64,000 bases of DNA, from NCBI RefSeq assembly GCF_000376245.1, contig NZ_AQXM01000050.1:1-64000 (forward strand), written 5' to 3'. The stretch is from Acaricomes phytoseiuli DSM 14247 (GTDB lineage Bacteria; Actinomycetota; Actinomycetes; Actinomycetales; Micrococcaceae). A program made the translations under genes and the position numbers. Position 1 is the first letter of the stretch; each line of letters starts with the position of its first letter. Shown here one piece after another: positions 1 through 8,744 of this stretch. The notes beneath the pieces were generated by a model. It ran no database searches. It was not told the DNA's origin and worked only from the letters and a program-made list of their open reading frames with translations.

Positions 1-1
1 C

Positions 2-235
2 GGCTCCATGGGCCGGTCCTACGGAGCTGGCGATAACGCGAGCATGGAGAGTTTCTTCAGCCTGCTTCAGAAGAACGTGCTCAACACGAGATGCTGGAAC
101 ACTCGCGCTGACCTCCGCCTCCCGATCGTTTCCTGGATCGAAACGAAGTACAACCGAAGACGCCGGCAACGCGGCCTCGGCAAACTCACTCCCGTAGAGT
201 TTGAGACGATCTACACGGACGCGAAAGCGGCCTGA
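2..235 (+). CDS. IS3-type transposase, C-terminal fragment (partial)
   Basis: This is the end of an integrase-core (DDE) transposase cut by the left window edge; the frame is open from base 2. The segment SMGRSYGAGDNASMESFF matches the IS3-family block around the second catalytic Asp (usually a G-D-x-x-DNA-x-x-ESFF pattern). The tail RRRRQRGLGKLTPVEFE is the usual C-terminal 'RxHxxLgxxTPxefE' block. About 77 codons are visible, so the catalytic Glu helix is probably near residues 14-18 of the fragment and the earlier Asp lies outside the window. The bases after the stop (about 253-285) are rich in C runs and may hold the right end of the element, but no inverted-repeat partner can be seen. 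Activity cannot be judged from this piece. Confidence 0.75.
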   Translation, partial: GSMGRSYGAGDNASMESFFSLLQKNVLNTRCWNTRADLRLPIVSWIETKYNRRRRQRGLGKLTPVEFETIYTDAKAA

Positions 236-586
236 TCACCCCAAACCCCAACTGTCAACCAAACCCGGGACAGACCCCCCGGTGCTGCGGGGTGTGATGT
301 TGTTGACGCCCGATTGTCCGCCGATCAAGAACGCGACACCAGAAGATCAAACCGTACACTCCTCGCCATAACGGGAAGTGGAGCGTTATCAAAGTCCCTG
401 GTTGAGGAGCTACTCTAAGCCCGCAAATTTACCAGCGATGATGCCCCGCTCATCCGTGATCACGGTTTGGAACATCCAACGATAACTACCGCCGGCTTCA
501 CAGCGGAGTTAATAGGTGGCCGCCAGCGTCTGGGTAAGAACAAGGTGTCACTAACCTCCAGCTCTCAATACCGCTAGAAGGCGAAA
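236..586. other. Intergenic DNA without a recognisable gene
   Basis: Between the transposase fragment and the glnA terminator no gene is supported. A short open stretch on the plus strand (about 415-579) encodes some 50 residues with no start codon in good context and no family I recognise. Base composition is less GC-rich than the flanking genes. It is best read as degenerate DNA beside an insertion element. Confidence 0.4.
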
Positions 587-630
587 AAGAGGTAGGGGCT
601 GTGACTCTCCAGTCACAGCCCCTACCTCTT
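587..630 (-). terminator. Rho-independent terminator of glnA
   Basis: A perfect 20-bp stem (587-606 with 611-630) encloses the 4-base loop CTCC. On the minus strand it is followed by five T residues (complement of 584-588, partly inside the stem). It lies 64 bases past the glnA stop codon, so it is the natural end of that transcript. Confidence 0.8.
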
Positions 631-693
631 CCCCTAGCCGAGCGTTATTCGTTCTACACGCTCGTACGGCTGGTAGCGCCCCGGAGGGCGACC

Positions 694-2118
694 TTACACG
701 CCGTAGTACAGTTCGAACTCATAGGGGTTCGGCCGTAGTGAGAGCGGCTTGATCTCATTCTCCCGCTTGTACTCGATCCAGGTGTCGATCAGATCCTGGG
801 TGAAGACGTCACCGGCCTGGAGGAATTCGTTATCGGTCTCCAGCGCGGCGAGGGCCTCCTCCAGTGAAGCAGGCGCCTTGGGAATGTCCTGAGCCTCCTC
901 GGGCGGCAGCTCGTAGAGATCCTTATCCACCGGAGCGGGCGGCTCGATCCGGTTGCGGATCCCGTCCAAACCGGCCATGAGCTGGGCGGCAAAGGCCAGG
1001 TAAGGGTTGGAAGAGGGATCCGGTGCACGGAATTCGATGCGCTTTGCCTTGGGGTTGGTCCCGGTGATCGGGATCCTGATCCCTGCGGACCGGTTGCCCT
1101 GCGAATAGACCATATTGACCGGAGCTTCGAACCCCTTGACCAGACGACGGTAGGAGTTGATGGTCGGGTTGGTGAAGGCCAGTACTGCGGAAGCGTGCTT
1201 GAGTAGACCGCCGATATACCAGCGGGCCATATCGGACAGGCCGGCATAGCCTTTCTCGTCGTAGAACAGCGGCTCTCCGTTGTTCCAGAGCGACTGATGG
1301 CAGTGCATGCCCGATCCGTTGTCGCCGAAGATCGGCTTGGGCATGAACGTGGCAGACTTGCCCCACTCAAAGGCGGTGTTCTTGATGATGTACTTGAATT
1401 TCTGGAGATCATCAGCAGCGTTGACCAGGGTGGAGAACTTGTAGTTAATCTCGGCCTGCCCTGCAGCGCCTACTTCGTGATGCGCGCGCTCTACCTCGAG
1501 CCCGGATGCATTGAGCGCGACGACCATGGCATCTCGCAGATCTGCTGCATGATCCTGGGGAGCTACGGGGAAGTACCCGCCCTTGAACGGGGTTTTGTAG
1601 CCCAGGTTTCCGCCTTCTTCCGCACGGGAAGTGTTCCAGGGGGCTTCGATGGAATCCACTTTGTAGAAAGAGCCCTGAGGGTTGGAGGCGTACTGGACAT
1701 TATCGAAAACGTAAAATTCCGCCTCCGGAGCGAAGAACGCCGTATCGGCCAGGCCGGTGGAGGCGAGGTAGGCTTCAGCGCGCTCGGCGACTCCACGCGG
1801 ATCGCGGTGGTACGGTTCGCCCGTACGCGGGTTGACGATGGAGAAATTCAGTGCCAGAGTCTTCTCGAGCCGGAACGGGTCCAGGTAAGCCGTCGTCGGA
1901 TCCGGAATGAGCTGCATATCGGATTCGTGGATGCCCTGGAAGCCGCGGATGGAAGAACCATCGAACAGCTGCCCGTTGACGAAGAAGTCCTCGTCCACCG
2001 TCTCTGCCGGGACGTTGAAGTGCTGCTGCACCCCTGGCAGGTCAGTGAACCGGATATCGACGAATTTCACATCCTCGTCCTTGATGAACTTGAGGACCTC
2101 GTCCGCGTTCTTGAACAT
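694..2118 (-). CDS. glnA: Glutamine synthetase type I (GSI-beta)
   Basis: It makes glutamine from glutamate, ammonia and ATP in the cytoplasm, the main route of nitrogen assimilation. The 474-residue length is normal for GSI. Visible motifs are the N-terminal [15 protein letters not shown] block, the metal-binding [11 protein letters not shown], the ATP-binding [18 protein letters not shown], and the R-rich NRSAGIRIP and KRIEFRAPD segments. Tyr402 in the [11 protein letters not shown] segment is the expected adenylylation site, which marks the GSI-beta subclass controlled by GlnE. The ATG is preceded by AAGGAG at good spacing. A GlnR-type box lies 78-115 bases upstream and a strong hairpin lies downstream, so it is probably a monocistronic, nitrogen-regulated gene. 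Confidence 0.97.
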   Translation of the reverse strand: MFKNADEVLKFIKDEDVKFVDIRFTDLPGVQQHFNVPAETVDEDFFVNGQLFDGSSIRGFQGIHESDMQLIPDPTTAYLDPFRLEKTLALNFSIVNPRTGEPYHRDPRGVAERAEAYLASTGLADTAFFAPEAEFYVFDNVQYASNPQGSFYKVDSIEAPWNTSRAEEGGNLGYKTPFKGGYFPVAPQDHAADLRDAMVVALNASGLEVERAHHEVGAAGQAEINYKFSTLVNAADDLQKFKYIIKNTAFEWGKSATFMPKPIFGDNGSGMHCHQSLWNNGEPLFYDEKGYAGLSDMARWYIGGLLKHASAVLAFTNPTINSYRRLVKGFEAPVNMVYSQGNRSAGIRIPITGTNPKAKRIEFRAPDPSSNPYLAFAAQLMAGLDGIRNRIEPPAPVDKDLYELPPEEAQDIPKAPASLEEALAALETDNEFLQAGDVFTQDLIDTWIEYKRENEIKPLSLRPNPYEFELYYGV

Positions 2119-2195
2119 CTATGCTCCTTCAGCATCTCGACATCGAGCCACAGCGAGGATCTCGCCGTTAGCTGTTATTAGCATAAGCAGATGCG

Positions 2196-2233
2196 ATTTC
2201 CCAGGCATATCTGGAACGTTTCTGGCAGGTTAC
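2196..2233 (-). promoter_or_regulatory. GlnR-type box upstream of glnA
   Basis: Read on the minus strand, toward glnA, the sequence is GTAAC-n6-GAAAC-n6-GATAT-n6-GAAAT. This has the alternating a-site/b-site layout (gTnAC-n6-GaAAC, twice) known for GlnR binding sites in Streptomyces and mycobacteria, with exact 6-base spacers. The first pair is a full match and the second pair is weaker. Its place 78-115 bases before the glnA start fits activation under nitrogen limitation. It also lies upstream of the divergent RDD gene, whose promoter is close. Confidence 0.6.
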
Positions 2234-2278
2234 CGGCCAGCAACTCGAGGCAGCGATGGTCGTCAAGTCGAACACCGG

Positions 2279-2284
2279 TATCCT
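2279..2284 (+). promoter_or_regulatory. -10 element of a leaderless promoter (RDD gene)
   Basis: TATCCT is followed by exactly six bases and then the GTG at 2291, so transcription would begin at the first base of the start codon. No Shine-Dalgarno sequence at usable spacing precedes that codon. Confidence 0.45.
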
Positions 2285-2290
2285 GGTGAA

Positions 2291-2743
2291 GTGGTGAATC
2301 GCAGCGATCTAGGCTCATGGATGTCCGGCCCGGACGCCTCGCATCTTTCGAAGTATCCGGGGGAGCGCCTCGGGCTGCCGCAAAGCGGCCCCCGCTCGAT
2401 CGCCCGGGCGGGGCGGCGGATCGTGGCGATCTGCATCGACTGGGCCATCGCGATGCTCATCAGCGGGTTTCTGTTCGACGGCAATCCCTGGGCCACCAGC
2501 GCGATCTTCTTCCTGGAACAGGTTCTGCTCATCGGCACCCTCGGGTACAGCATCGGGCACCGGGTAATGAATATTCATGTCGTGCGGCTTTCGCCGGACG
2601 GCAAGGAGCTGCGGCCAGCGGGTCCCTTAGCGGCTCTCGTACGGGCTGTACTGCTGCTTCTCGTGCTGCCAGTGATCATCGTCGACGCTGACCATCGTGG
2701 CCTGCATGATCGGGCCAGAGGAACGGTTCTGCTGCGTCGCTAG
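2291..2743 (+). CDS. RDD family membrane protein
   Basis: A 150-residue membrane protein of the RDD family, whose biochemical role is unclear (some members act in ion exchange). After a soluble N-terminus there are three hydrophobic segments: about residues 46-61, 66-90 and 110-132. The family signature appears as GRRIVAICIDWAIA (the R and D of RDD), a central YSIGHRVMNIHVV, and the closing D-x-x-GLHDRARGTVLLR. The GTG at 2291 was chosen because it gives the family-like N-terminus VVNRSDLGSW and sits exactly six bases after a -10 element; ATG 2321 is a possible alternative. Its place beside glnA and DUF4191 repeats the order seen in mycobacteria. Confidence 0.8.
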   Translation: MVNRSDLGSWMSGPDASHLSKYPGERLGLPQSGPRSIARAGRRIVAICIDWAIAMLISGFLFDGNPWATSAIFFLEQVLLIGTLGYSIGHRVMNIHVVRLSPDGKELRPAGPLAALVRAVLLLLVLPVIIVDADHRGLHDRARGTVLLRR

Positions 2744-2776
2744 ACGGCCGAAGCGTGCTTCTGGCTGCTTATTGGC

Positions 2777-3568
2777 TTACCGGCCGCGGGCGGCCTTGCG
2801 GTCCGGGCGCACCTTGTAAGGGTCGATTCCCTTGGGGATCGGCAGCTTGGTGCCGAGCGAGGCGATGCGCTTGGAGATCGCGTTCACCTCGGCCTTGGTC
2901 AGCTGCTTCTTGAGCTTGCGCATGGCCTTGGTGACTTTGCTGATCGGCACCTGCCCCTCTTCGCGCCCGCTCTCGATCACGTGAATGGGCACATTGGGCA
3001 GAATCCGGGAGAGCCGTTTCTGCTCGGACTGCACCAGGCTCTTGACCCGGTGCGACGGCCCTTCGGTCACCAAAATGACGCCGGCCCGGCCAATAGCGCG
3101 GAAGACCGCATCCTGGCTCCGCGGATTGACCGCCACCGGTTGTTCCTCGACGATCCAGCCCCGGCGCAAGGTGCTCAAAGCGGCCCCAGAAGCTCCGGGC
3201 TGCCCTTCGATCTGCGCGAAGGCCGCGCGCTCAGCGCGTCGGGAGAGAACGATCATCGCCCCCAGCAGACCCAGCGGGATGCCGATGATCAGGCCCGTGA
3301 TCCAGTTCCCGTTGAAGACGAACTGGCCGATCGCCAGGCTGACCGCTATCGCACCGAAGAAGACCAGGAGCATCAGCCACACCACGGACGGGTCGTGGCG
3401 GCGGGTCATCTTGAAGATCTCCACCATCTGCTTGAAGCGGCCCGGTTTCTTCGGCTGCTTCGTCTTGCCTGCAGCCTGCTCGTTTTGGGGCTTGCGCCGC
3501 AGGAGGCCTCTGCGCTCCTGAGGGGCTTGTTCGGCAGAGTGGGGGCGGGGATCGGAATTCTTGGCCAT
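2777..3568 (-). CDS. DUF4191 family membrane protein
   Basis: A 263-residue protein of unknown function, conserved in actinobacteria next to lipA. It starts with a charged, Lys-rich N-terminus (about 1-58). Two membrane helices follow (about 63-82 and 88-107), and then a cytoplasmic domain of about 150 residues that begins near RRAERAAFAQIEGQPGASG. The C-terminus is very basic. No catalytic motif is visible. A TAGAAT hexamer ends nine bases before the ATG, so the message may have almost no leader. It is convergent with the RDD gene, with only 33 bases between the stops. Confidence 0.85.
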   Translation of the reverse strand: MAKNSDPRPHSAEQAPQERRGLLRRKPQNEQAAGKTKQPKKPGRFKQMVEIFKMTRRHDPSVVWLMLLVFFGAIAVSLAIGQFVFNGNWITGLIIGIPLGLLGAMIVLSRRAERAAFAQIEGQPGASGAALSTLRRGWIVEEQPVAVNPRSQDAVFRAIGRAGVILVTEGPSHRVKSLVQSEQKRLSRILPNVPIHVIESGREEGQVPISKVTKAMRKLKKQLTKAEVNAISKRIASLGTKLPIPKGIDPYKVRPDRKAARGR

Positions 3569-3623
3569 AGTGTCTCTATTCTATCCGCTGCATGGATGCC
3601 GGGCGCCCGCCTCCGCTCAGAAA

Positions 3624-3655
3624 GAACATCACCCGGCAGCTACCGGGTGATGTTC
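3624..3655 (-). terminator. Terminator after lipA
   Basis: A perfect 13-bp stem (3624-3636 with 3643-3655) has a 6-base loop. On the minus strand it is followed by TTTCTG, a short T run. It sits 30 bases beyond the lipA stop and separates lipBA from the DUF4191 gene. Confidence 0.65.
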
Positions 3656-3685
3656 GAAAAAAGGAAGAAAGCTACCGGGTGCTGA

Positions 3686-4738
3686 TCAGCTCTGAGCTTG
3701 CAGCAGGCTGGCTGCTTCCTGCCGGGTGTTGCCGGATTCCTCGATGCCTTCGGCGATATGCGCTAATTCGGCGGGGATGTCCCGGCCCTTCTTGCGCATC
3801 GCGGTCGCCCAGAGCCGCCCCGCCCGATAGGAGGATCGCACCAACGGCCCGCTCATCACACCCAGGAAACCGAGCTCTTCTGCTTCATCGCGGATCTCCA
3901 CGAACTCCTGCGGCTTGACCCAGCGGTCAACCGGCAGATGCCGCTCGCTGGGGCGCAAGTACTGCGTGATGGTGATGAGATCGCATTTGGCCTCATGCAG
4001 ATCCCGCAGGGCCTCGGAGATCTCCTCACGGGTTTCGCCCATGCCCAGGATCAGGTTCGATTTGGTCACCATGCCCAACTCGTGACCCTGGGTGATGACA
4101 TCCAGGGAGCGCTCGTACCGGAAAGCCGGCCGGATCCGCTTGAAAATGCGGGGCACGGTCTCCACATTGTGCGCGAAGACCTCGGGCTCGGCCTCACAAA
4201 TCGCCTGGATATTCTCCGGTTTGCCGGAGAAATCCGGGATTAGGATCTCCACTCCGGTGCCCGGATTGAGCTCATGGATCTTGCGGATGGTCTCGGCATA
4301 GAGCCATACGCCCTCATCTTCGAGATCATCCCGGGCGACGCCGGTGACAGTGGCATAGCGCAGATTCATGGACTGCACGCTGCGCGCCACCTTGGTCGGC
4401 TCGAAGCGGTCCAGCGGTGATGGTTTACCGGAGTCGATCTGGCAGAAGTCGCAGCGCCGAGTGCACTGCGCTCCGCCGATCAGGAACGTCGCTTCCCGGT
4501 CTTCCCAGCACTCGAAGATATTGGGGCAGCCGGCTTCTTCGCAGACGGTATGCAGGCCTTCTTTGCGCACCAGGTTCTTCAGGCCGACGTATTCCGGGCC
4601 CATCTCTACTTTGGCCTTGATCCAGGCGGGTTTGCGCTCCACCGGAGTCTGGGCGTTGCGGGCTTCTACGCGCAGCATCCGGCGGCCTTCGGGAACTACC
4701 GGTGCGCTGCTGGGGTCGAGGGGAGGGGTGGCACTCAC
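3686..4738 (-). CDS. lipA: Lipoyl synthase (radical SAM)
   Basis: It inserts two sulfur atoms into the octanoyl group on carrier proteins to make lipoate, using two 4Fe-4S clusters. The auxiliary-cluster cysteines are C66, C71 and C77 ([12 protein letters not shown]), and the radical-SAM cysteines are C92, C96 and C99 (CTRRCDFC). The C-terminal segment contains [15 protein letters not shown], with the Arg-Ser-Ser-Tyr motif that supplies the serine ligand of the auxiliary cluster. At 350 residues it is slightly longer than E. coli LipA because of an N-terminal extension. The GTG start overlaps the lipB stop (GTGA), so the two genes are translationally coupled. Its substrates probably include the E2 encoded 7 kb away. 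Confidence 0.97.
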   Translation of the reverse strand: MSATPPLDPSSAPVVPEGRRMLRVEARNAQTPVERKPAWIKAKVEMGPEYVGLKNLVRKEGLHTVCEEAGCPNIFECWEDREATFLIGGAQCTRRCDFCQIDSGKPSPLDRFEPTKVARSVQSMNLRYATVTGVARDDLEDEGVWLYAETIRKIHELNPGTGVEILIPDFSGKPENIQAICEAEPEVFAHNVETVPRIFKRIRPAFRYERSLDVITQGHELGMVTKSNLILGMGETREEISEALRDLHEAKCDLITITQYLRPSERHLPVDRWVKPQEFVEIRDEAEELGFLGVMSGPLVRSSYRAGRLWATAMRKKGRDIPAELAHIAEGIEESGNTRQEAASLLQAQS

Positions 4739-5442
4739 GAAAGCGCTCCTTCGGGAAGGGTCTGATCTGCTGCTGCATGGCCTATGAGCTCTGCTTCACG
4801 CAGAGCCACTTCGCGCCGGACCACGGCGGCTGCTTCGGCAGGGCTCACATCACGGCCGGTTTCCCGGCTGATCGTCGTGGCTCCGGCATCGCTGATCCCG
4901 CAGGCGATGATCTGAGCGAAAGGTGCCAGATCATTATTGCAATTCAGGGCGAAGCCGTGCATCGCGACGCCATTGTGCACCCGGATGCCGATCGAGGCGA
5001 TCTTGCGATCCTGGCTCTTGAGCGAGTCGTTTTCCGTAGTGTCTGCGCGCAACCAGATCCCCGCTCTGCCCTCGACGCGTTCCCCGGTGACACCGTACTC
5101 GGCGAGAGTCGCGATCAGGACGTCTTCCAGAATCGTCACATACTCACGAATGGCGTGCGGATCGCGGAGCCTGATGATCGGATATCCGACGAGCTGCCCG
5201 GGCCCGTGCCAGGTGAGTTTCCCGCCGCGGTCGACATCGACGACGGGCGTGCCATCGAAGGGGCGTTCATGCGCTTCGGTCCGCTTTCCCGCGGTATAGA
5301 CCGAGGCGTGCTCCAGAAGGAGTATGGTATCCGGGGCGGTACGGGCGACGACGGCATCATGCAATTCGCGTTGCCTGTGCCATGCCTGACGATAATCGAC
5401 ATAGTCAGGGGCGAACCCAAGGTCAGAGAACTCGAGTGTCAT
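4735..5442 (-). CDS. lipB: Lipoyl(octanoyl) transferase
   Basis: It moves octanoate from acyl carrier protein to the lipoyl domains of dehydrogenase subunits, the step before LipA. The family's [12 protein letters not shown] block is present (about residues 78-89). The catalytic pair is Lys147 (in DRKIASIG) and Cys181 (in IIACGIS). The ATG at 5442 was chosen because it gives the normal length of 235 residues and a family-like start ([10 protein letters not shown]); an upstream in-frame ATG at 5529 would add 29 residues that do not look conserved. GGAG lies just before the chosen start. It is the first gene of lipB-lipA. Confidence 0.96.
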   Translation of the reverse strand: MTLEFSDLGFAPDYVDYRQAWHRQRELHDAVVARTAPDTILLLEHASVYTAGKRTEAHERPFDGTPVVDVDRGGKLTWHGPGQLVGYPIIRLRDPHAIREYVTILEDVLIATLAEYGVTGERVEGRAGIWLRADTTENDSLKSQDRKIASIGIRVHNGVAMHGFALNCNNDLAPFAQIIACGISDAGATTISRETGRDVSPAEAAAVVRREVALREAELIGHAAADQTLPEGALS

Positions 5443-5581
5443 GACTCCAGCGTAGTCCTCTGAGGGGCGTTGACCCCAATTGCTGATACGTCCCGCTACA
5501 GCTCGAGGGGAAGCGCAGGAGAGGTTCAAGACGTCGCGTCACAGCGGGCTAGGCAGGCCGTAGCCGACTAAGGTAAGTGCC

Positions 5582-6922
5582 ATGGCTGAACTCCGCTGGC
5601 GCCCGCGCACCTCAGAAGGAAGCCGTTATAGCGACAATCGCTGGGACTGGCAGCGGCCGCGGCCAGCTCCCGGGTACCTCCGCCGTGACGCGGTAGTCGC
5701 TCTCGCACTGCTCGCTGGAGCGCTGCTGAGCAACTGGCTCTACACCCGGGCTGGTTTCCTCGGGGGAGGGGCCGAGACGTGGTGGTACCCCCTGCTCTGG
5801 GCGCCTCTGCTGACTCTGCCCTTGAGCTGGCGGAGACGGTTTCCGATGATCGTCGGCTTGATCGTGACCGTAACCTTCGTGGCGGGGCAGCTGGCCGGAC
5901 TTCCTGAGCAGATTTTCAGCAATATCGTGGTCTTCCTGGCCTTCTATTCGATAGGTGCCTGGGCCCGGCATCGCAGAGCCGCTTTCTGGTTGCGGCTGGC
6001 CATCATCATCGGCATGTTCGGGTGGCTTCTGGGGACTCTCGGTCTCCAAATGATGAACCAGGCCAATCCGGTGGCGTCTCTGGGCGTCTCTGAATTCTGG
6101 GCCTGGGGCCTCATCTCGATCCTGATGAACTTGTTGTACTTCGGTGCTGCCTTTTTCTTCGGAGAGGCCGCTTTCCGATCAGCGGTACGGGATGCTGAAC
6201 TCACGGTCAGAACAGCAGAGCTCGCTGCTGCCCGGGAGCGGAATGTGCAGCAGGCGGTGGCCCTGGAGCAGGTCCGAATAGCCCGGGAACTGCACGATAT
6301 CGTGGCGCATCATGTATCCACCATGGGTATCCAGGCTGCTGCCGCGCGCCGGCTGCTTGCGGTATCGCCGGAACGCGCTGAGCAGCCGCTGATATCGGTG
6401 GAGAAAAGTGCTCGGAAAGCGATCGAAGAGCTTCACATCCTCTTGACCGCGCTGCGTAAGGATGACCACCTGGAGATCGCAGGGGCACCGGCGGAGGTGG
6501 GGGAGGCGCTCAACGCATTGCGGATCGAACACCTGGAGAATCTGGTGTCGGAGACCAGAGCGGTGGGCCAAGAGGTGGAATTGCGTATTGTCGGGCAGCC
6601 CCGGGATATCCCTCAGCTGGTTCATTACACGGCATACCGGGTCGTGCAGGAAGCGCTGACCAACATCCGGAAGCATACCGGCTACGGCGCTTCTGCAAGA
6701 GTTTCAGTGCGCTACCTCACCGATGAGGTCGAGGTCGAGGTCAGCGATAACGGCGGCCAGAACAGCCGAGCAGCAGCATCGGATACTCTGGGCGGCTTGG
6801 GACTCAGGGGGATGCGCGAGCGCGTCCACGCTGTTGGCGGGGAGCTTGCGACGGGGCCGAAGAACAGGGGCGGTTTTCTAGTACGCGCCAGGCTTCCAGC
6901 CAAGGCAGATGAAAGTGGTTGA
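5582..6922 (+). CDS. Sensor histidine kinase, NarL/DesK-type (HisKA_3)
   Basis: A 446-residue membrane kinase. The N-terminal part (about 30-205) has five or six hydrophobic segments and no large extracellular domain. The dimerisation/phosphoacceptor helix has RELHDIVAHHVSTMG, with His238 as the likely phosphorylation site. The ATPase domain shows the N box QEALTNIRKH and the G boxes DNGG and GLGLRGMRERV. AAGGTAAG precedes the ATG. The response regulator follows 42 bases downstream. The nearby ABC exporter suggests envelope or drug stress as the signal, by analogy with similar actinobacterial sets; the signal is not known. Confidence 0.93.
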   Translation: MAELRWRPRTSEGSRYSDNRWDWQRPRPAPGYLRRDAVVALALLAGALLSNWLYTRAGFLGGGAETWWYPLLWAPLLTLPLSWRRRFPMIVGLIVTVTFVAGQLAGLPEQIFSNIVVFLAFYSIGAWARHRRAAFWLRLAIIIGMFGWLLGTLGLQMMNQANPVASLGVSEFWAWGLISILMNLLYFGAAFFFGEAAFRSAVRDAELTVRTAELAAARERNVQQAVALEQVRIARELHDIVAHHVSTMGIQAAAARRLLAVSPERAEQPLISVEKSARKAIEELHILLTALRKDDHLEIAGAPAEVGEALNALRIEHLENLVSETRAVGQEVELRIVGQPRDIPQLVHYTAYRVVQEALTNIRKHTGYGASARVSVRYLTDEVEVEVSDNGGQNSRAAASDTLGGLGLRGMRERVHAVGGELATGPKNRGGFLVRARLPAKADESG

Positions 6923-6964
6923 GGTGCTGTCTGAAAGCATCGCACCCATGAAAGGTGACCTGTG

Positions 6965-7684
6965 ATGGCCGAGCGAACGCCTGAGCCCAGCAACGCATTG
7001 CCCGACCCCGCAGCGCCCGGCGCTGCACCGATCCGGATCTACCTGGTCGATGATCAAGGTCTGGTAAGGACCGGATTCCGGGTGATCCTGGAGACCGAAC
7101 CCGGCTTCCAAGTAGTCGGTGATGCCGCTGATGCGCAGACGGCCTTGCACGAGCTGACGATGATCGACTGCGACGTCGTCTGCATGGATGTACAGATGCC
7201 GGGGATGGATGGCCTTGAGGCCACCCGGCGGTTAGCAGGGCTCCCGCAGCGGCCCGCGGTGCTGATGCTGACTACTTTCGATCGAGACGACTATCTTTTC
7301 GCCGCGCTGACCCTGGGGGCAAGCGGGTTTCTCCTGAAAAACACCAGCCCCGAGCGGCTCATCGAAGGCATTCGGCAGGCCGCGGCGGGAGAATCGCTCC
7401 TGGCGCCTGAGGTGACTCGACGAGTCATCCGGCGGGCGGTCAGTAGACAATCCAGCGCCAATAGTGATGTGGATGCACTGAAACTGCTGACCGAGCGAGA
7501 GGCCGAAGTGCTCCGTTATGTGGCGCACGGATTGTCGAATGCTGAGATCGCGGAAGCGCTTTTCGTGGGCGAAGCGACCGTGAAGACGCACGTTTCGAAG
7601 ATGCTCATGAAACTGGGGCTGCGAGACCGGGTTCATGCGGTGATCTTCGCTTATGAGCACGGCCTCGACTTGGGCGAGGCCTAG
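6965..7684 (+). CDS. LuxR/NarL-type response regulator
   Basis: A 239-residue DNA-binding regulator paired with the kinase just upstream. The receiver domain begins after a short Pro/Ala-rich N-terminus and contains the acidic pair in YLVDDQG, the phosphorylatable Asp75 (CMDVQMPGMDG), the Thr of MLTTFD and the Lys of FLLKN. The C-terminal LuxR helix-turn-helix runs from LTEREAEVLRYVAHGLSN to GEATVKTHVSKML. AAAGGTGA six bases before ATG 6965 favours this start; a GTG immediately upstream (6962) is possible. It probably acts on the repeated 14-mer found just downstream, in front of the ABC exporter genes. Confidence 0.94.
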   Translation: MAERTPEPSNALPDPAAPGAAPIRIYLVDDQGLVRTGFRVILETEPGFQVVGDAADAQTALHELTMIDCDVVCMDVQMPGMDGLEATRRLAGLPQRPAVLMLTTFDRDDYLFAALTLGASGFLLKNTSPERLIEGIRQAAAGESLLAPEVTRRVIRRAVSRQSSANSDVDALKLLTEREAEVLRYVAHGLSNAEIAEALFVGEATVKTHVSKMLMKLGLRDRVHAVIFAYEHGLDLGEA

Positions 7685-7687
7685 GTC

Positions 7688-7760
7688 TGCACCGGATGCA
7701 GTTCCGGCCGGCTCTCCTCCTTTCGGGGGAGGCGGTAAATCACTCCTGCGCCGGATGCAG
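7688..7760 (+). promoter_or_regulatory. Duplicated 14-mer, likely regulator site
   Basis: TGCACCGGATGCAG (7688-7701) and TGCGCCGGATGCAG (7747-7760) are 59 bases apart and differ at one base. The first contains the palindrome TGCA-CCGGA-TGCA. The second copy would lie at about -44 to -31 relative to the start inferred for the ABC gene, that is, over the -35 region. Between them is an imperfect C/T-rich then G-rich hairpin (about 7714-7731). They are good candidates for binding sites of the response regulator encoded upstream. Confidence 0.45.
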
Positions 7761-7778
7761 ATGAAGCGTTCGGGCGCA

Positions 7779-7784
7779 TAGTCT
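7779..7784 (+). promoter_or_regulatory. -10 element of a leaderless promoter (ABC ATPase gene)
   Basis: TAGTCT is followed by six bases and then ATG 7791, which places the first transcribed base on the A of the start codon. No Shine-Dalgarno sequence is present before this gene. Confidence 0.5.
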
Positions 7785-7790
7785 GACAGC

Positions 7791-8744
7791 ATGCAGACAC
7801 AGGACGAGACGCACCTCAGCAGCCCAGAGCCCAGGCCCAGGGGCGTCGAAAAAGGGGGTAAAACCCTCACGCTGGAAGGAGTAACCCGTGCTTTCAACGG
7901 CCGGCCGGTGCTACAAGACGTCAGCTTCAGCGTTCAACCCGGACGGCTCACTGGGTTCGTAGGAGCCAATGGGGCCGGTAAGACTACGACGATGCGGATC
8001 ATCCTGGGCGTCCTGAGCATGGACCGGGGCGAGGTCAGCTTCGGTGGTGAAGAACCGCAGACCGCTGCGCGGCGGCGCTTCGGCTATATGCCGGAGGAAC
8101 GTGGCTTGTATCCCAAAATGCAGGTGGGCGAGCAGTTGGAGTATTTCGGCCGGTTGCACGGGCTAAGCCCCGCCGAGGCCAAGAGCCGAACGGCGGAACT
8201 CATCGAACGGCTCGGGCTCAGCGAGCGGATCAAAGACCTCGTGGAGAAGTTGTCACTTGGAAATCAGCAGCGGGTTCAGATCGCGGCAGCTCTGATCCAT
8301 GACCCCGAGCTCCTGGTGCTCGACGAGCCGTTCTCCGGCCTGGACCCGGTGGCTGTTGAAACCGTTCTGGGAGTACTGCAGGACTACGCCCGGACGGGAG
8401 TCCCCGTATTGTTCTCCTCGCATCAGCTCGATGTCGTCGAGCGGCTCTGCGACGATGTGGTGATCCTGGCGGATGGCACGATCCGCGCCGCCGGCTCACG
8501 GGAAGCATTGCGGTCCGAGTATTCGGGATCCGCCTATGAGATCGAGGTGGCGGGGGACATCGGCTGGATTCGTCAGGAGCCAGGGGTGCAGGTCGCCGAA
8601 TTCGATGGCGGGTACGCCCGGTTCGAGGCACCTTCCGAGGCCGCTCAGCGGGTTCTCGCCGAGGCGGCTCGACGCTCGGAGGTGCGGCGATTCGCGCCGG
8701 TGCAGCCGACGCTCGCAGAGATTTTCAAGGAGGTCATCGCATGA
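7791..8744 (+). CDS. ABC transporter ATP-binding protein (NatA-like)
   Basis: A 317-residue ATPase subunit of an ABC-2 type exporter. The Walker A motif is GANGAGKTT (about residues 58-66), the signature is LSLGNQQ, and the Walker B motif is LLVLDEPFSGLDP, followed by the switch His in FSSHQLD. The C-terminal tail of about 90 residues is typical of NatA/DrrA-type subunits. It overlaps the permease gene by ATGA, so the two are coupled. The two-component system just upstream points to induced export of an antimicrobial or a sodium-like substrate; the substrate cannot be told from sequence. Confidence 0.94.
   Translation: MQTQDETHLSSPEPRPRGVEKGGKTLTLEGVTRAFNGRPVLQDVSFSVQPGRLTGFVGANGAGKTTTMRIILGVLSMDRGEVSFGGEEPQTAARRRFGYMPEERGLYPKMQVGEQLEYFGRLHGLSPAEAKSRTAELIERLGLSERIKDLVEKLSLGNQQRVQIAAALIHDPELLVLDEPFSGLDPVAVETVLGVLQDYARTGVPVLFSSHQLDVVERLCDDVVILADGTIRAAGSREALRSEYSGSAYEIEVAGDIGWIRQEPGVQVAEFDGGYARFEAPSEAAQRVLAEAARRSEVRRFAPVQPTLAEIFKEVIA

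Noticed and set aside
415-579. About 50-codon open stretch beside the transposase fragment
   Set aside because: No start codon in good context, no ribosome binding site and no recognised family.
1297-2181. 294-codon open frame antisense to glnA
   Set aside because: It overlaps the conserved core of glutamine synthetase and lacks a ribosome binding site and any known domain.
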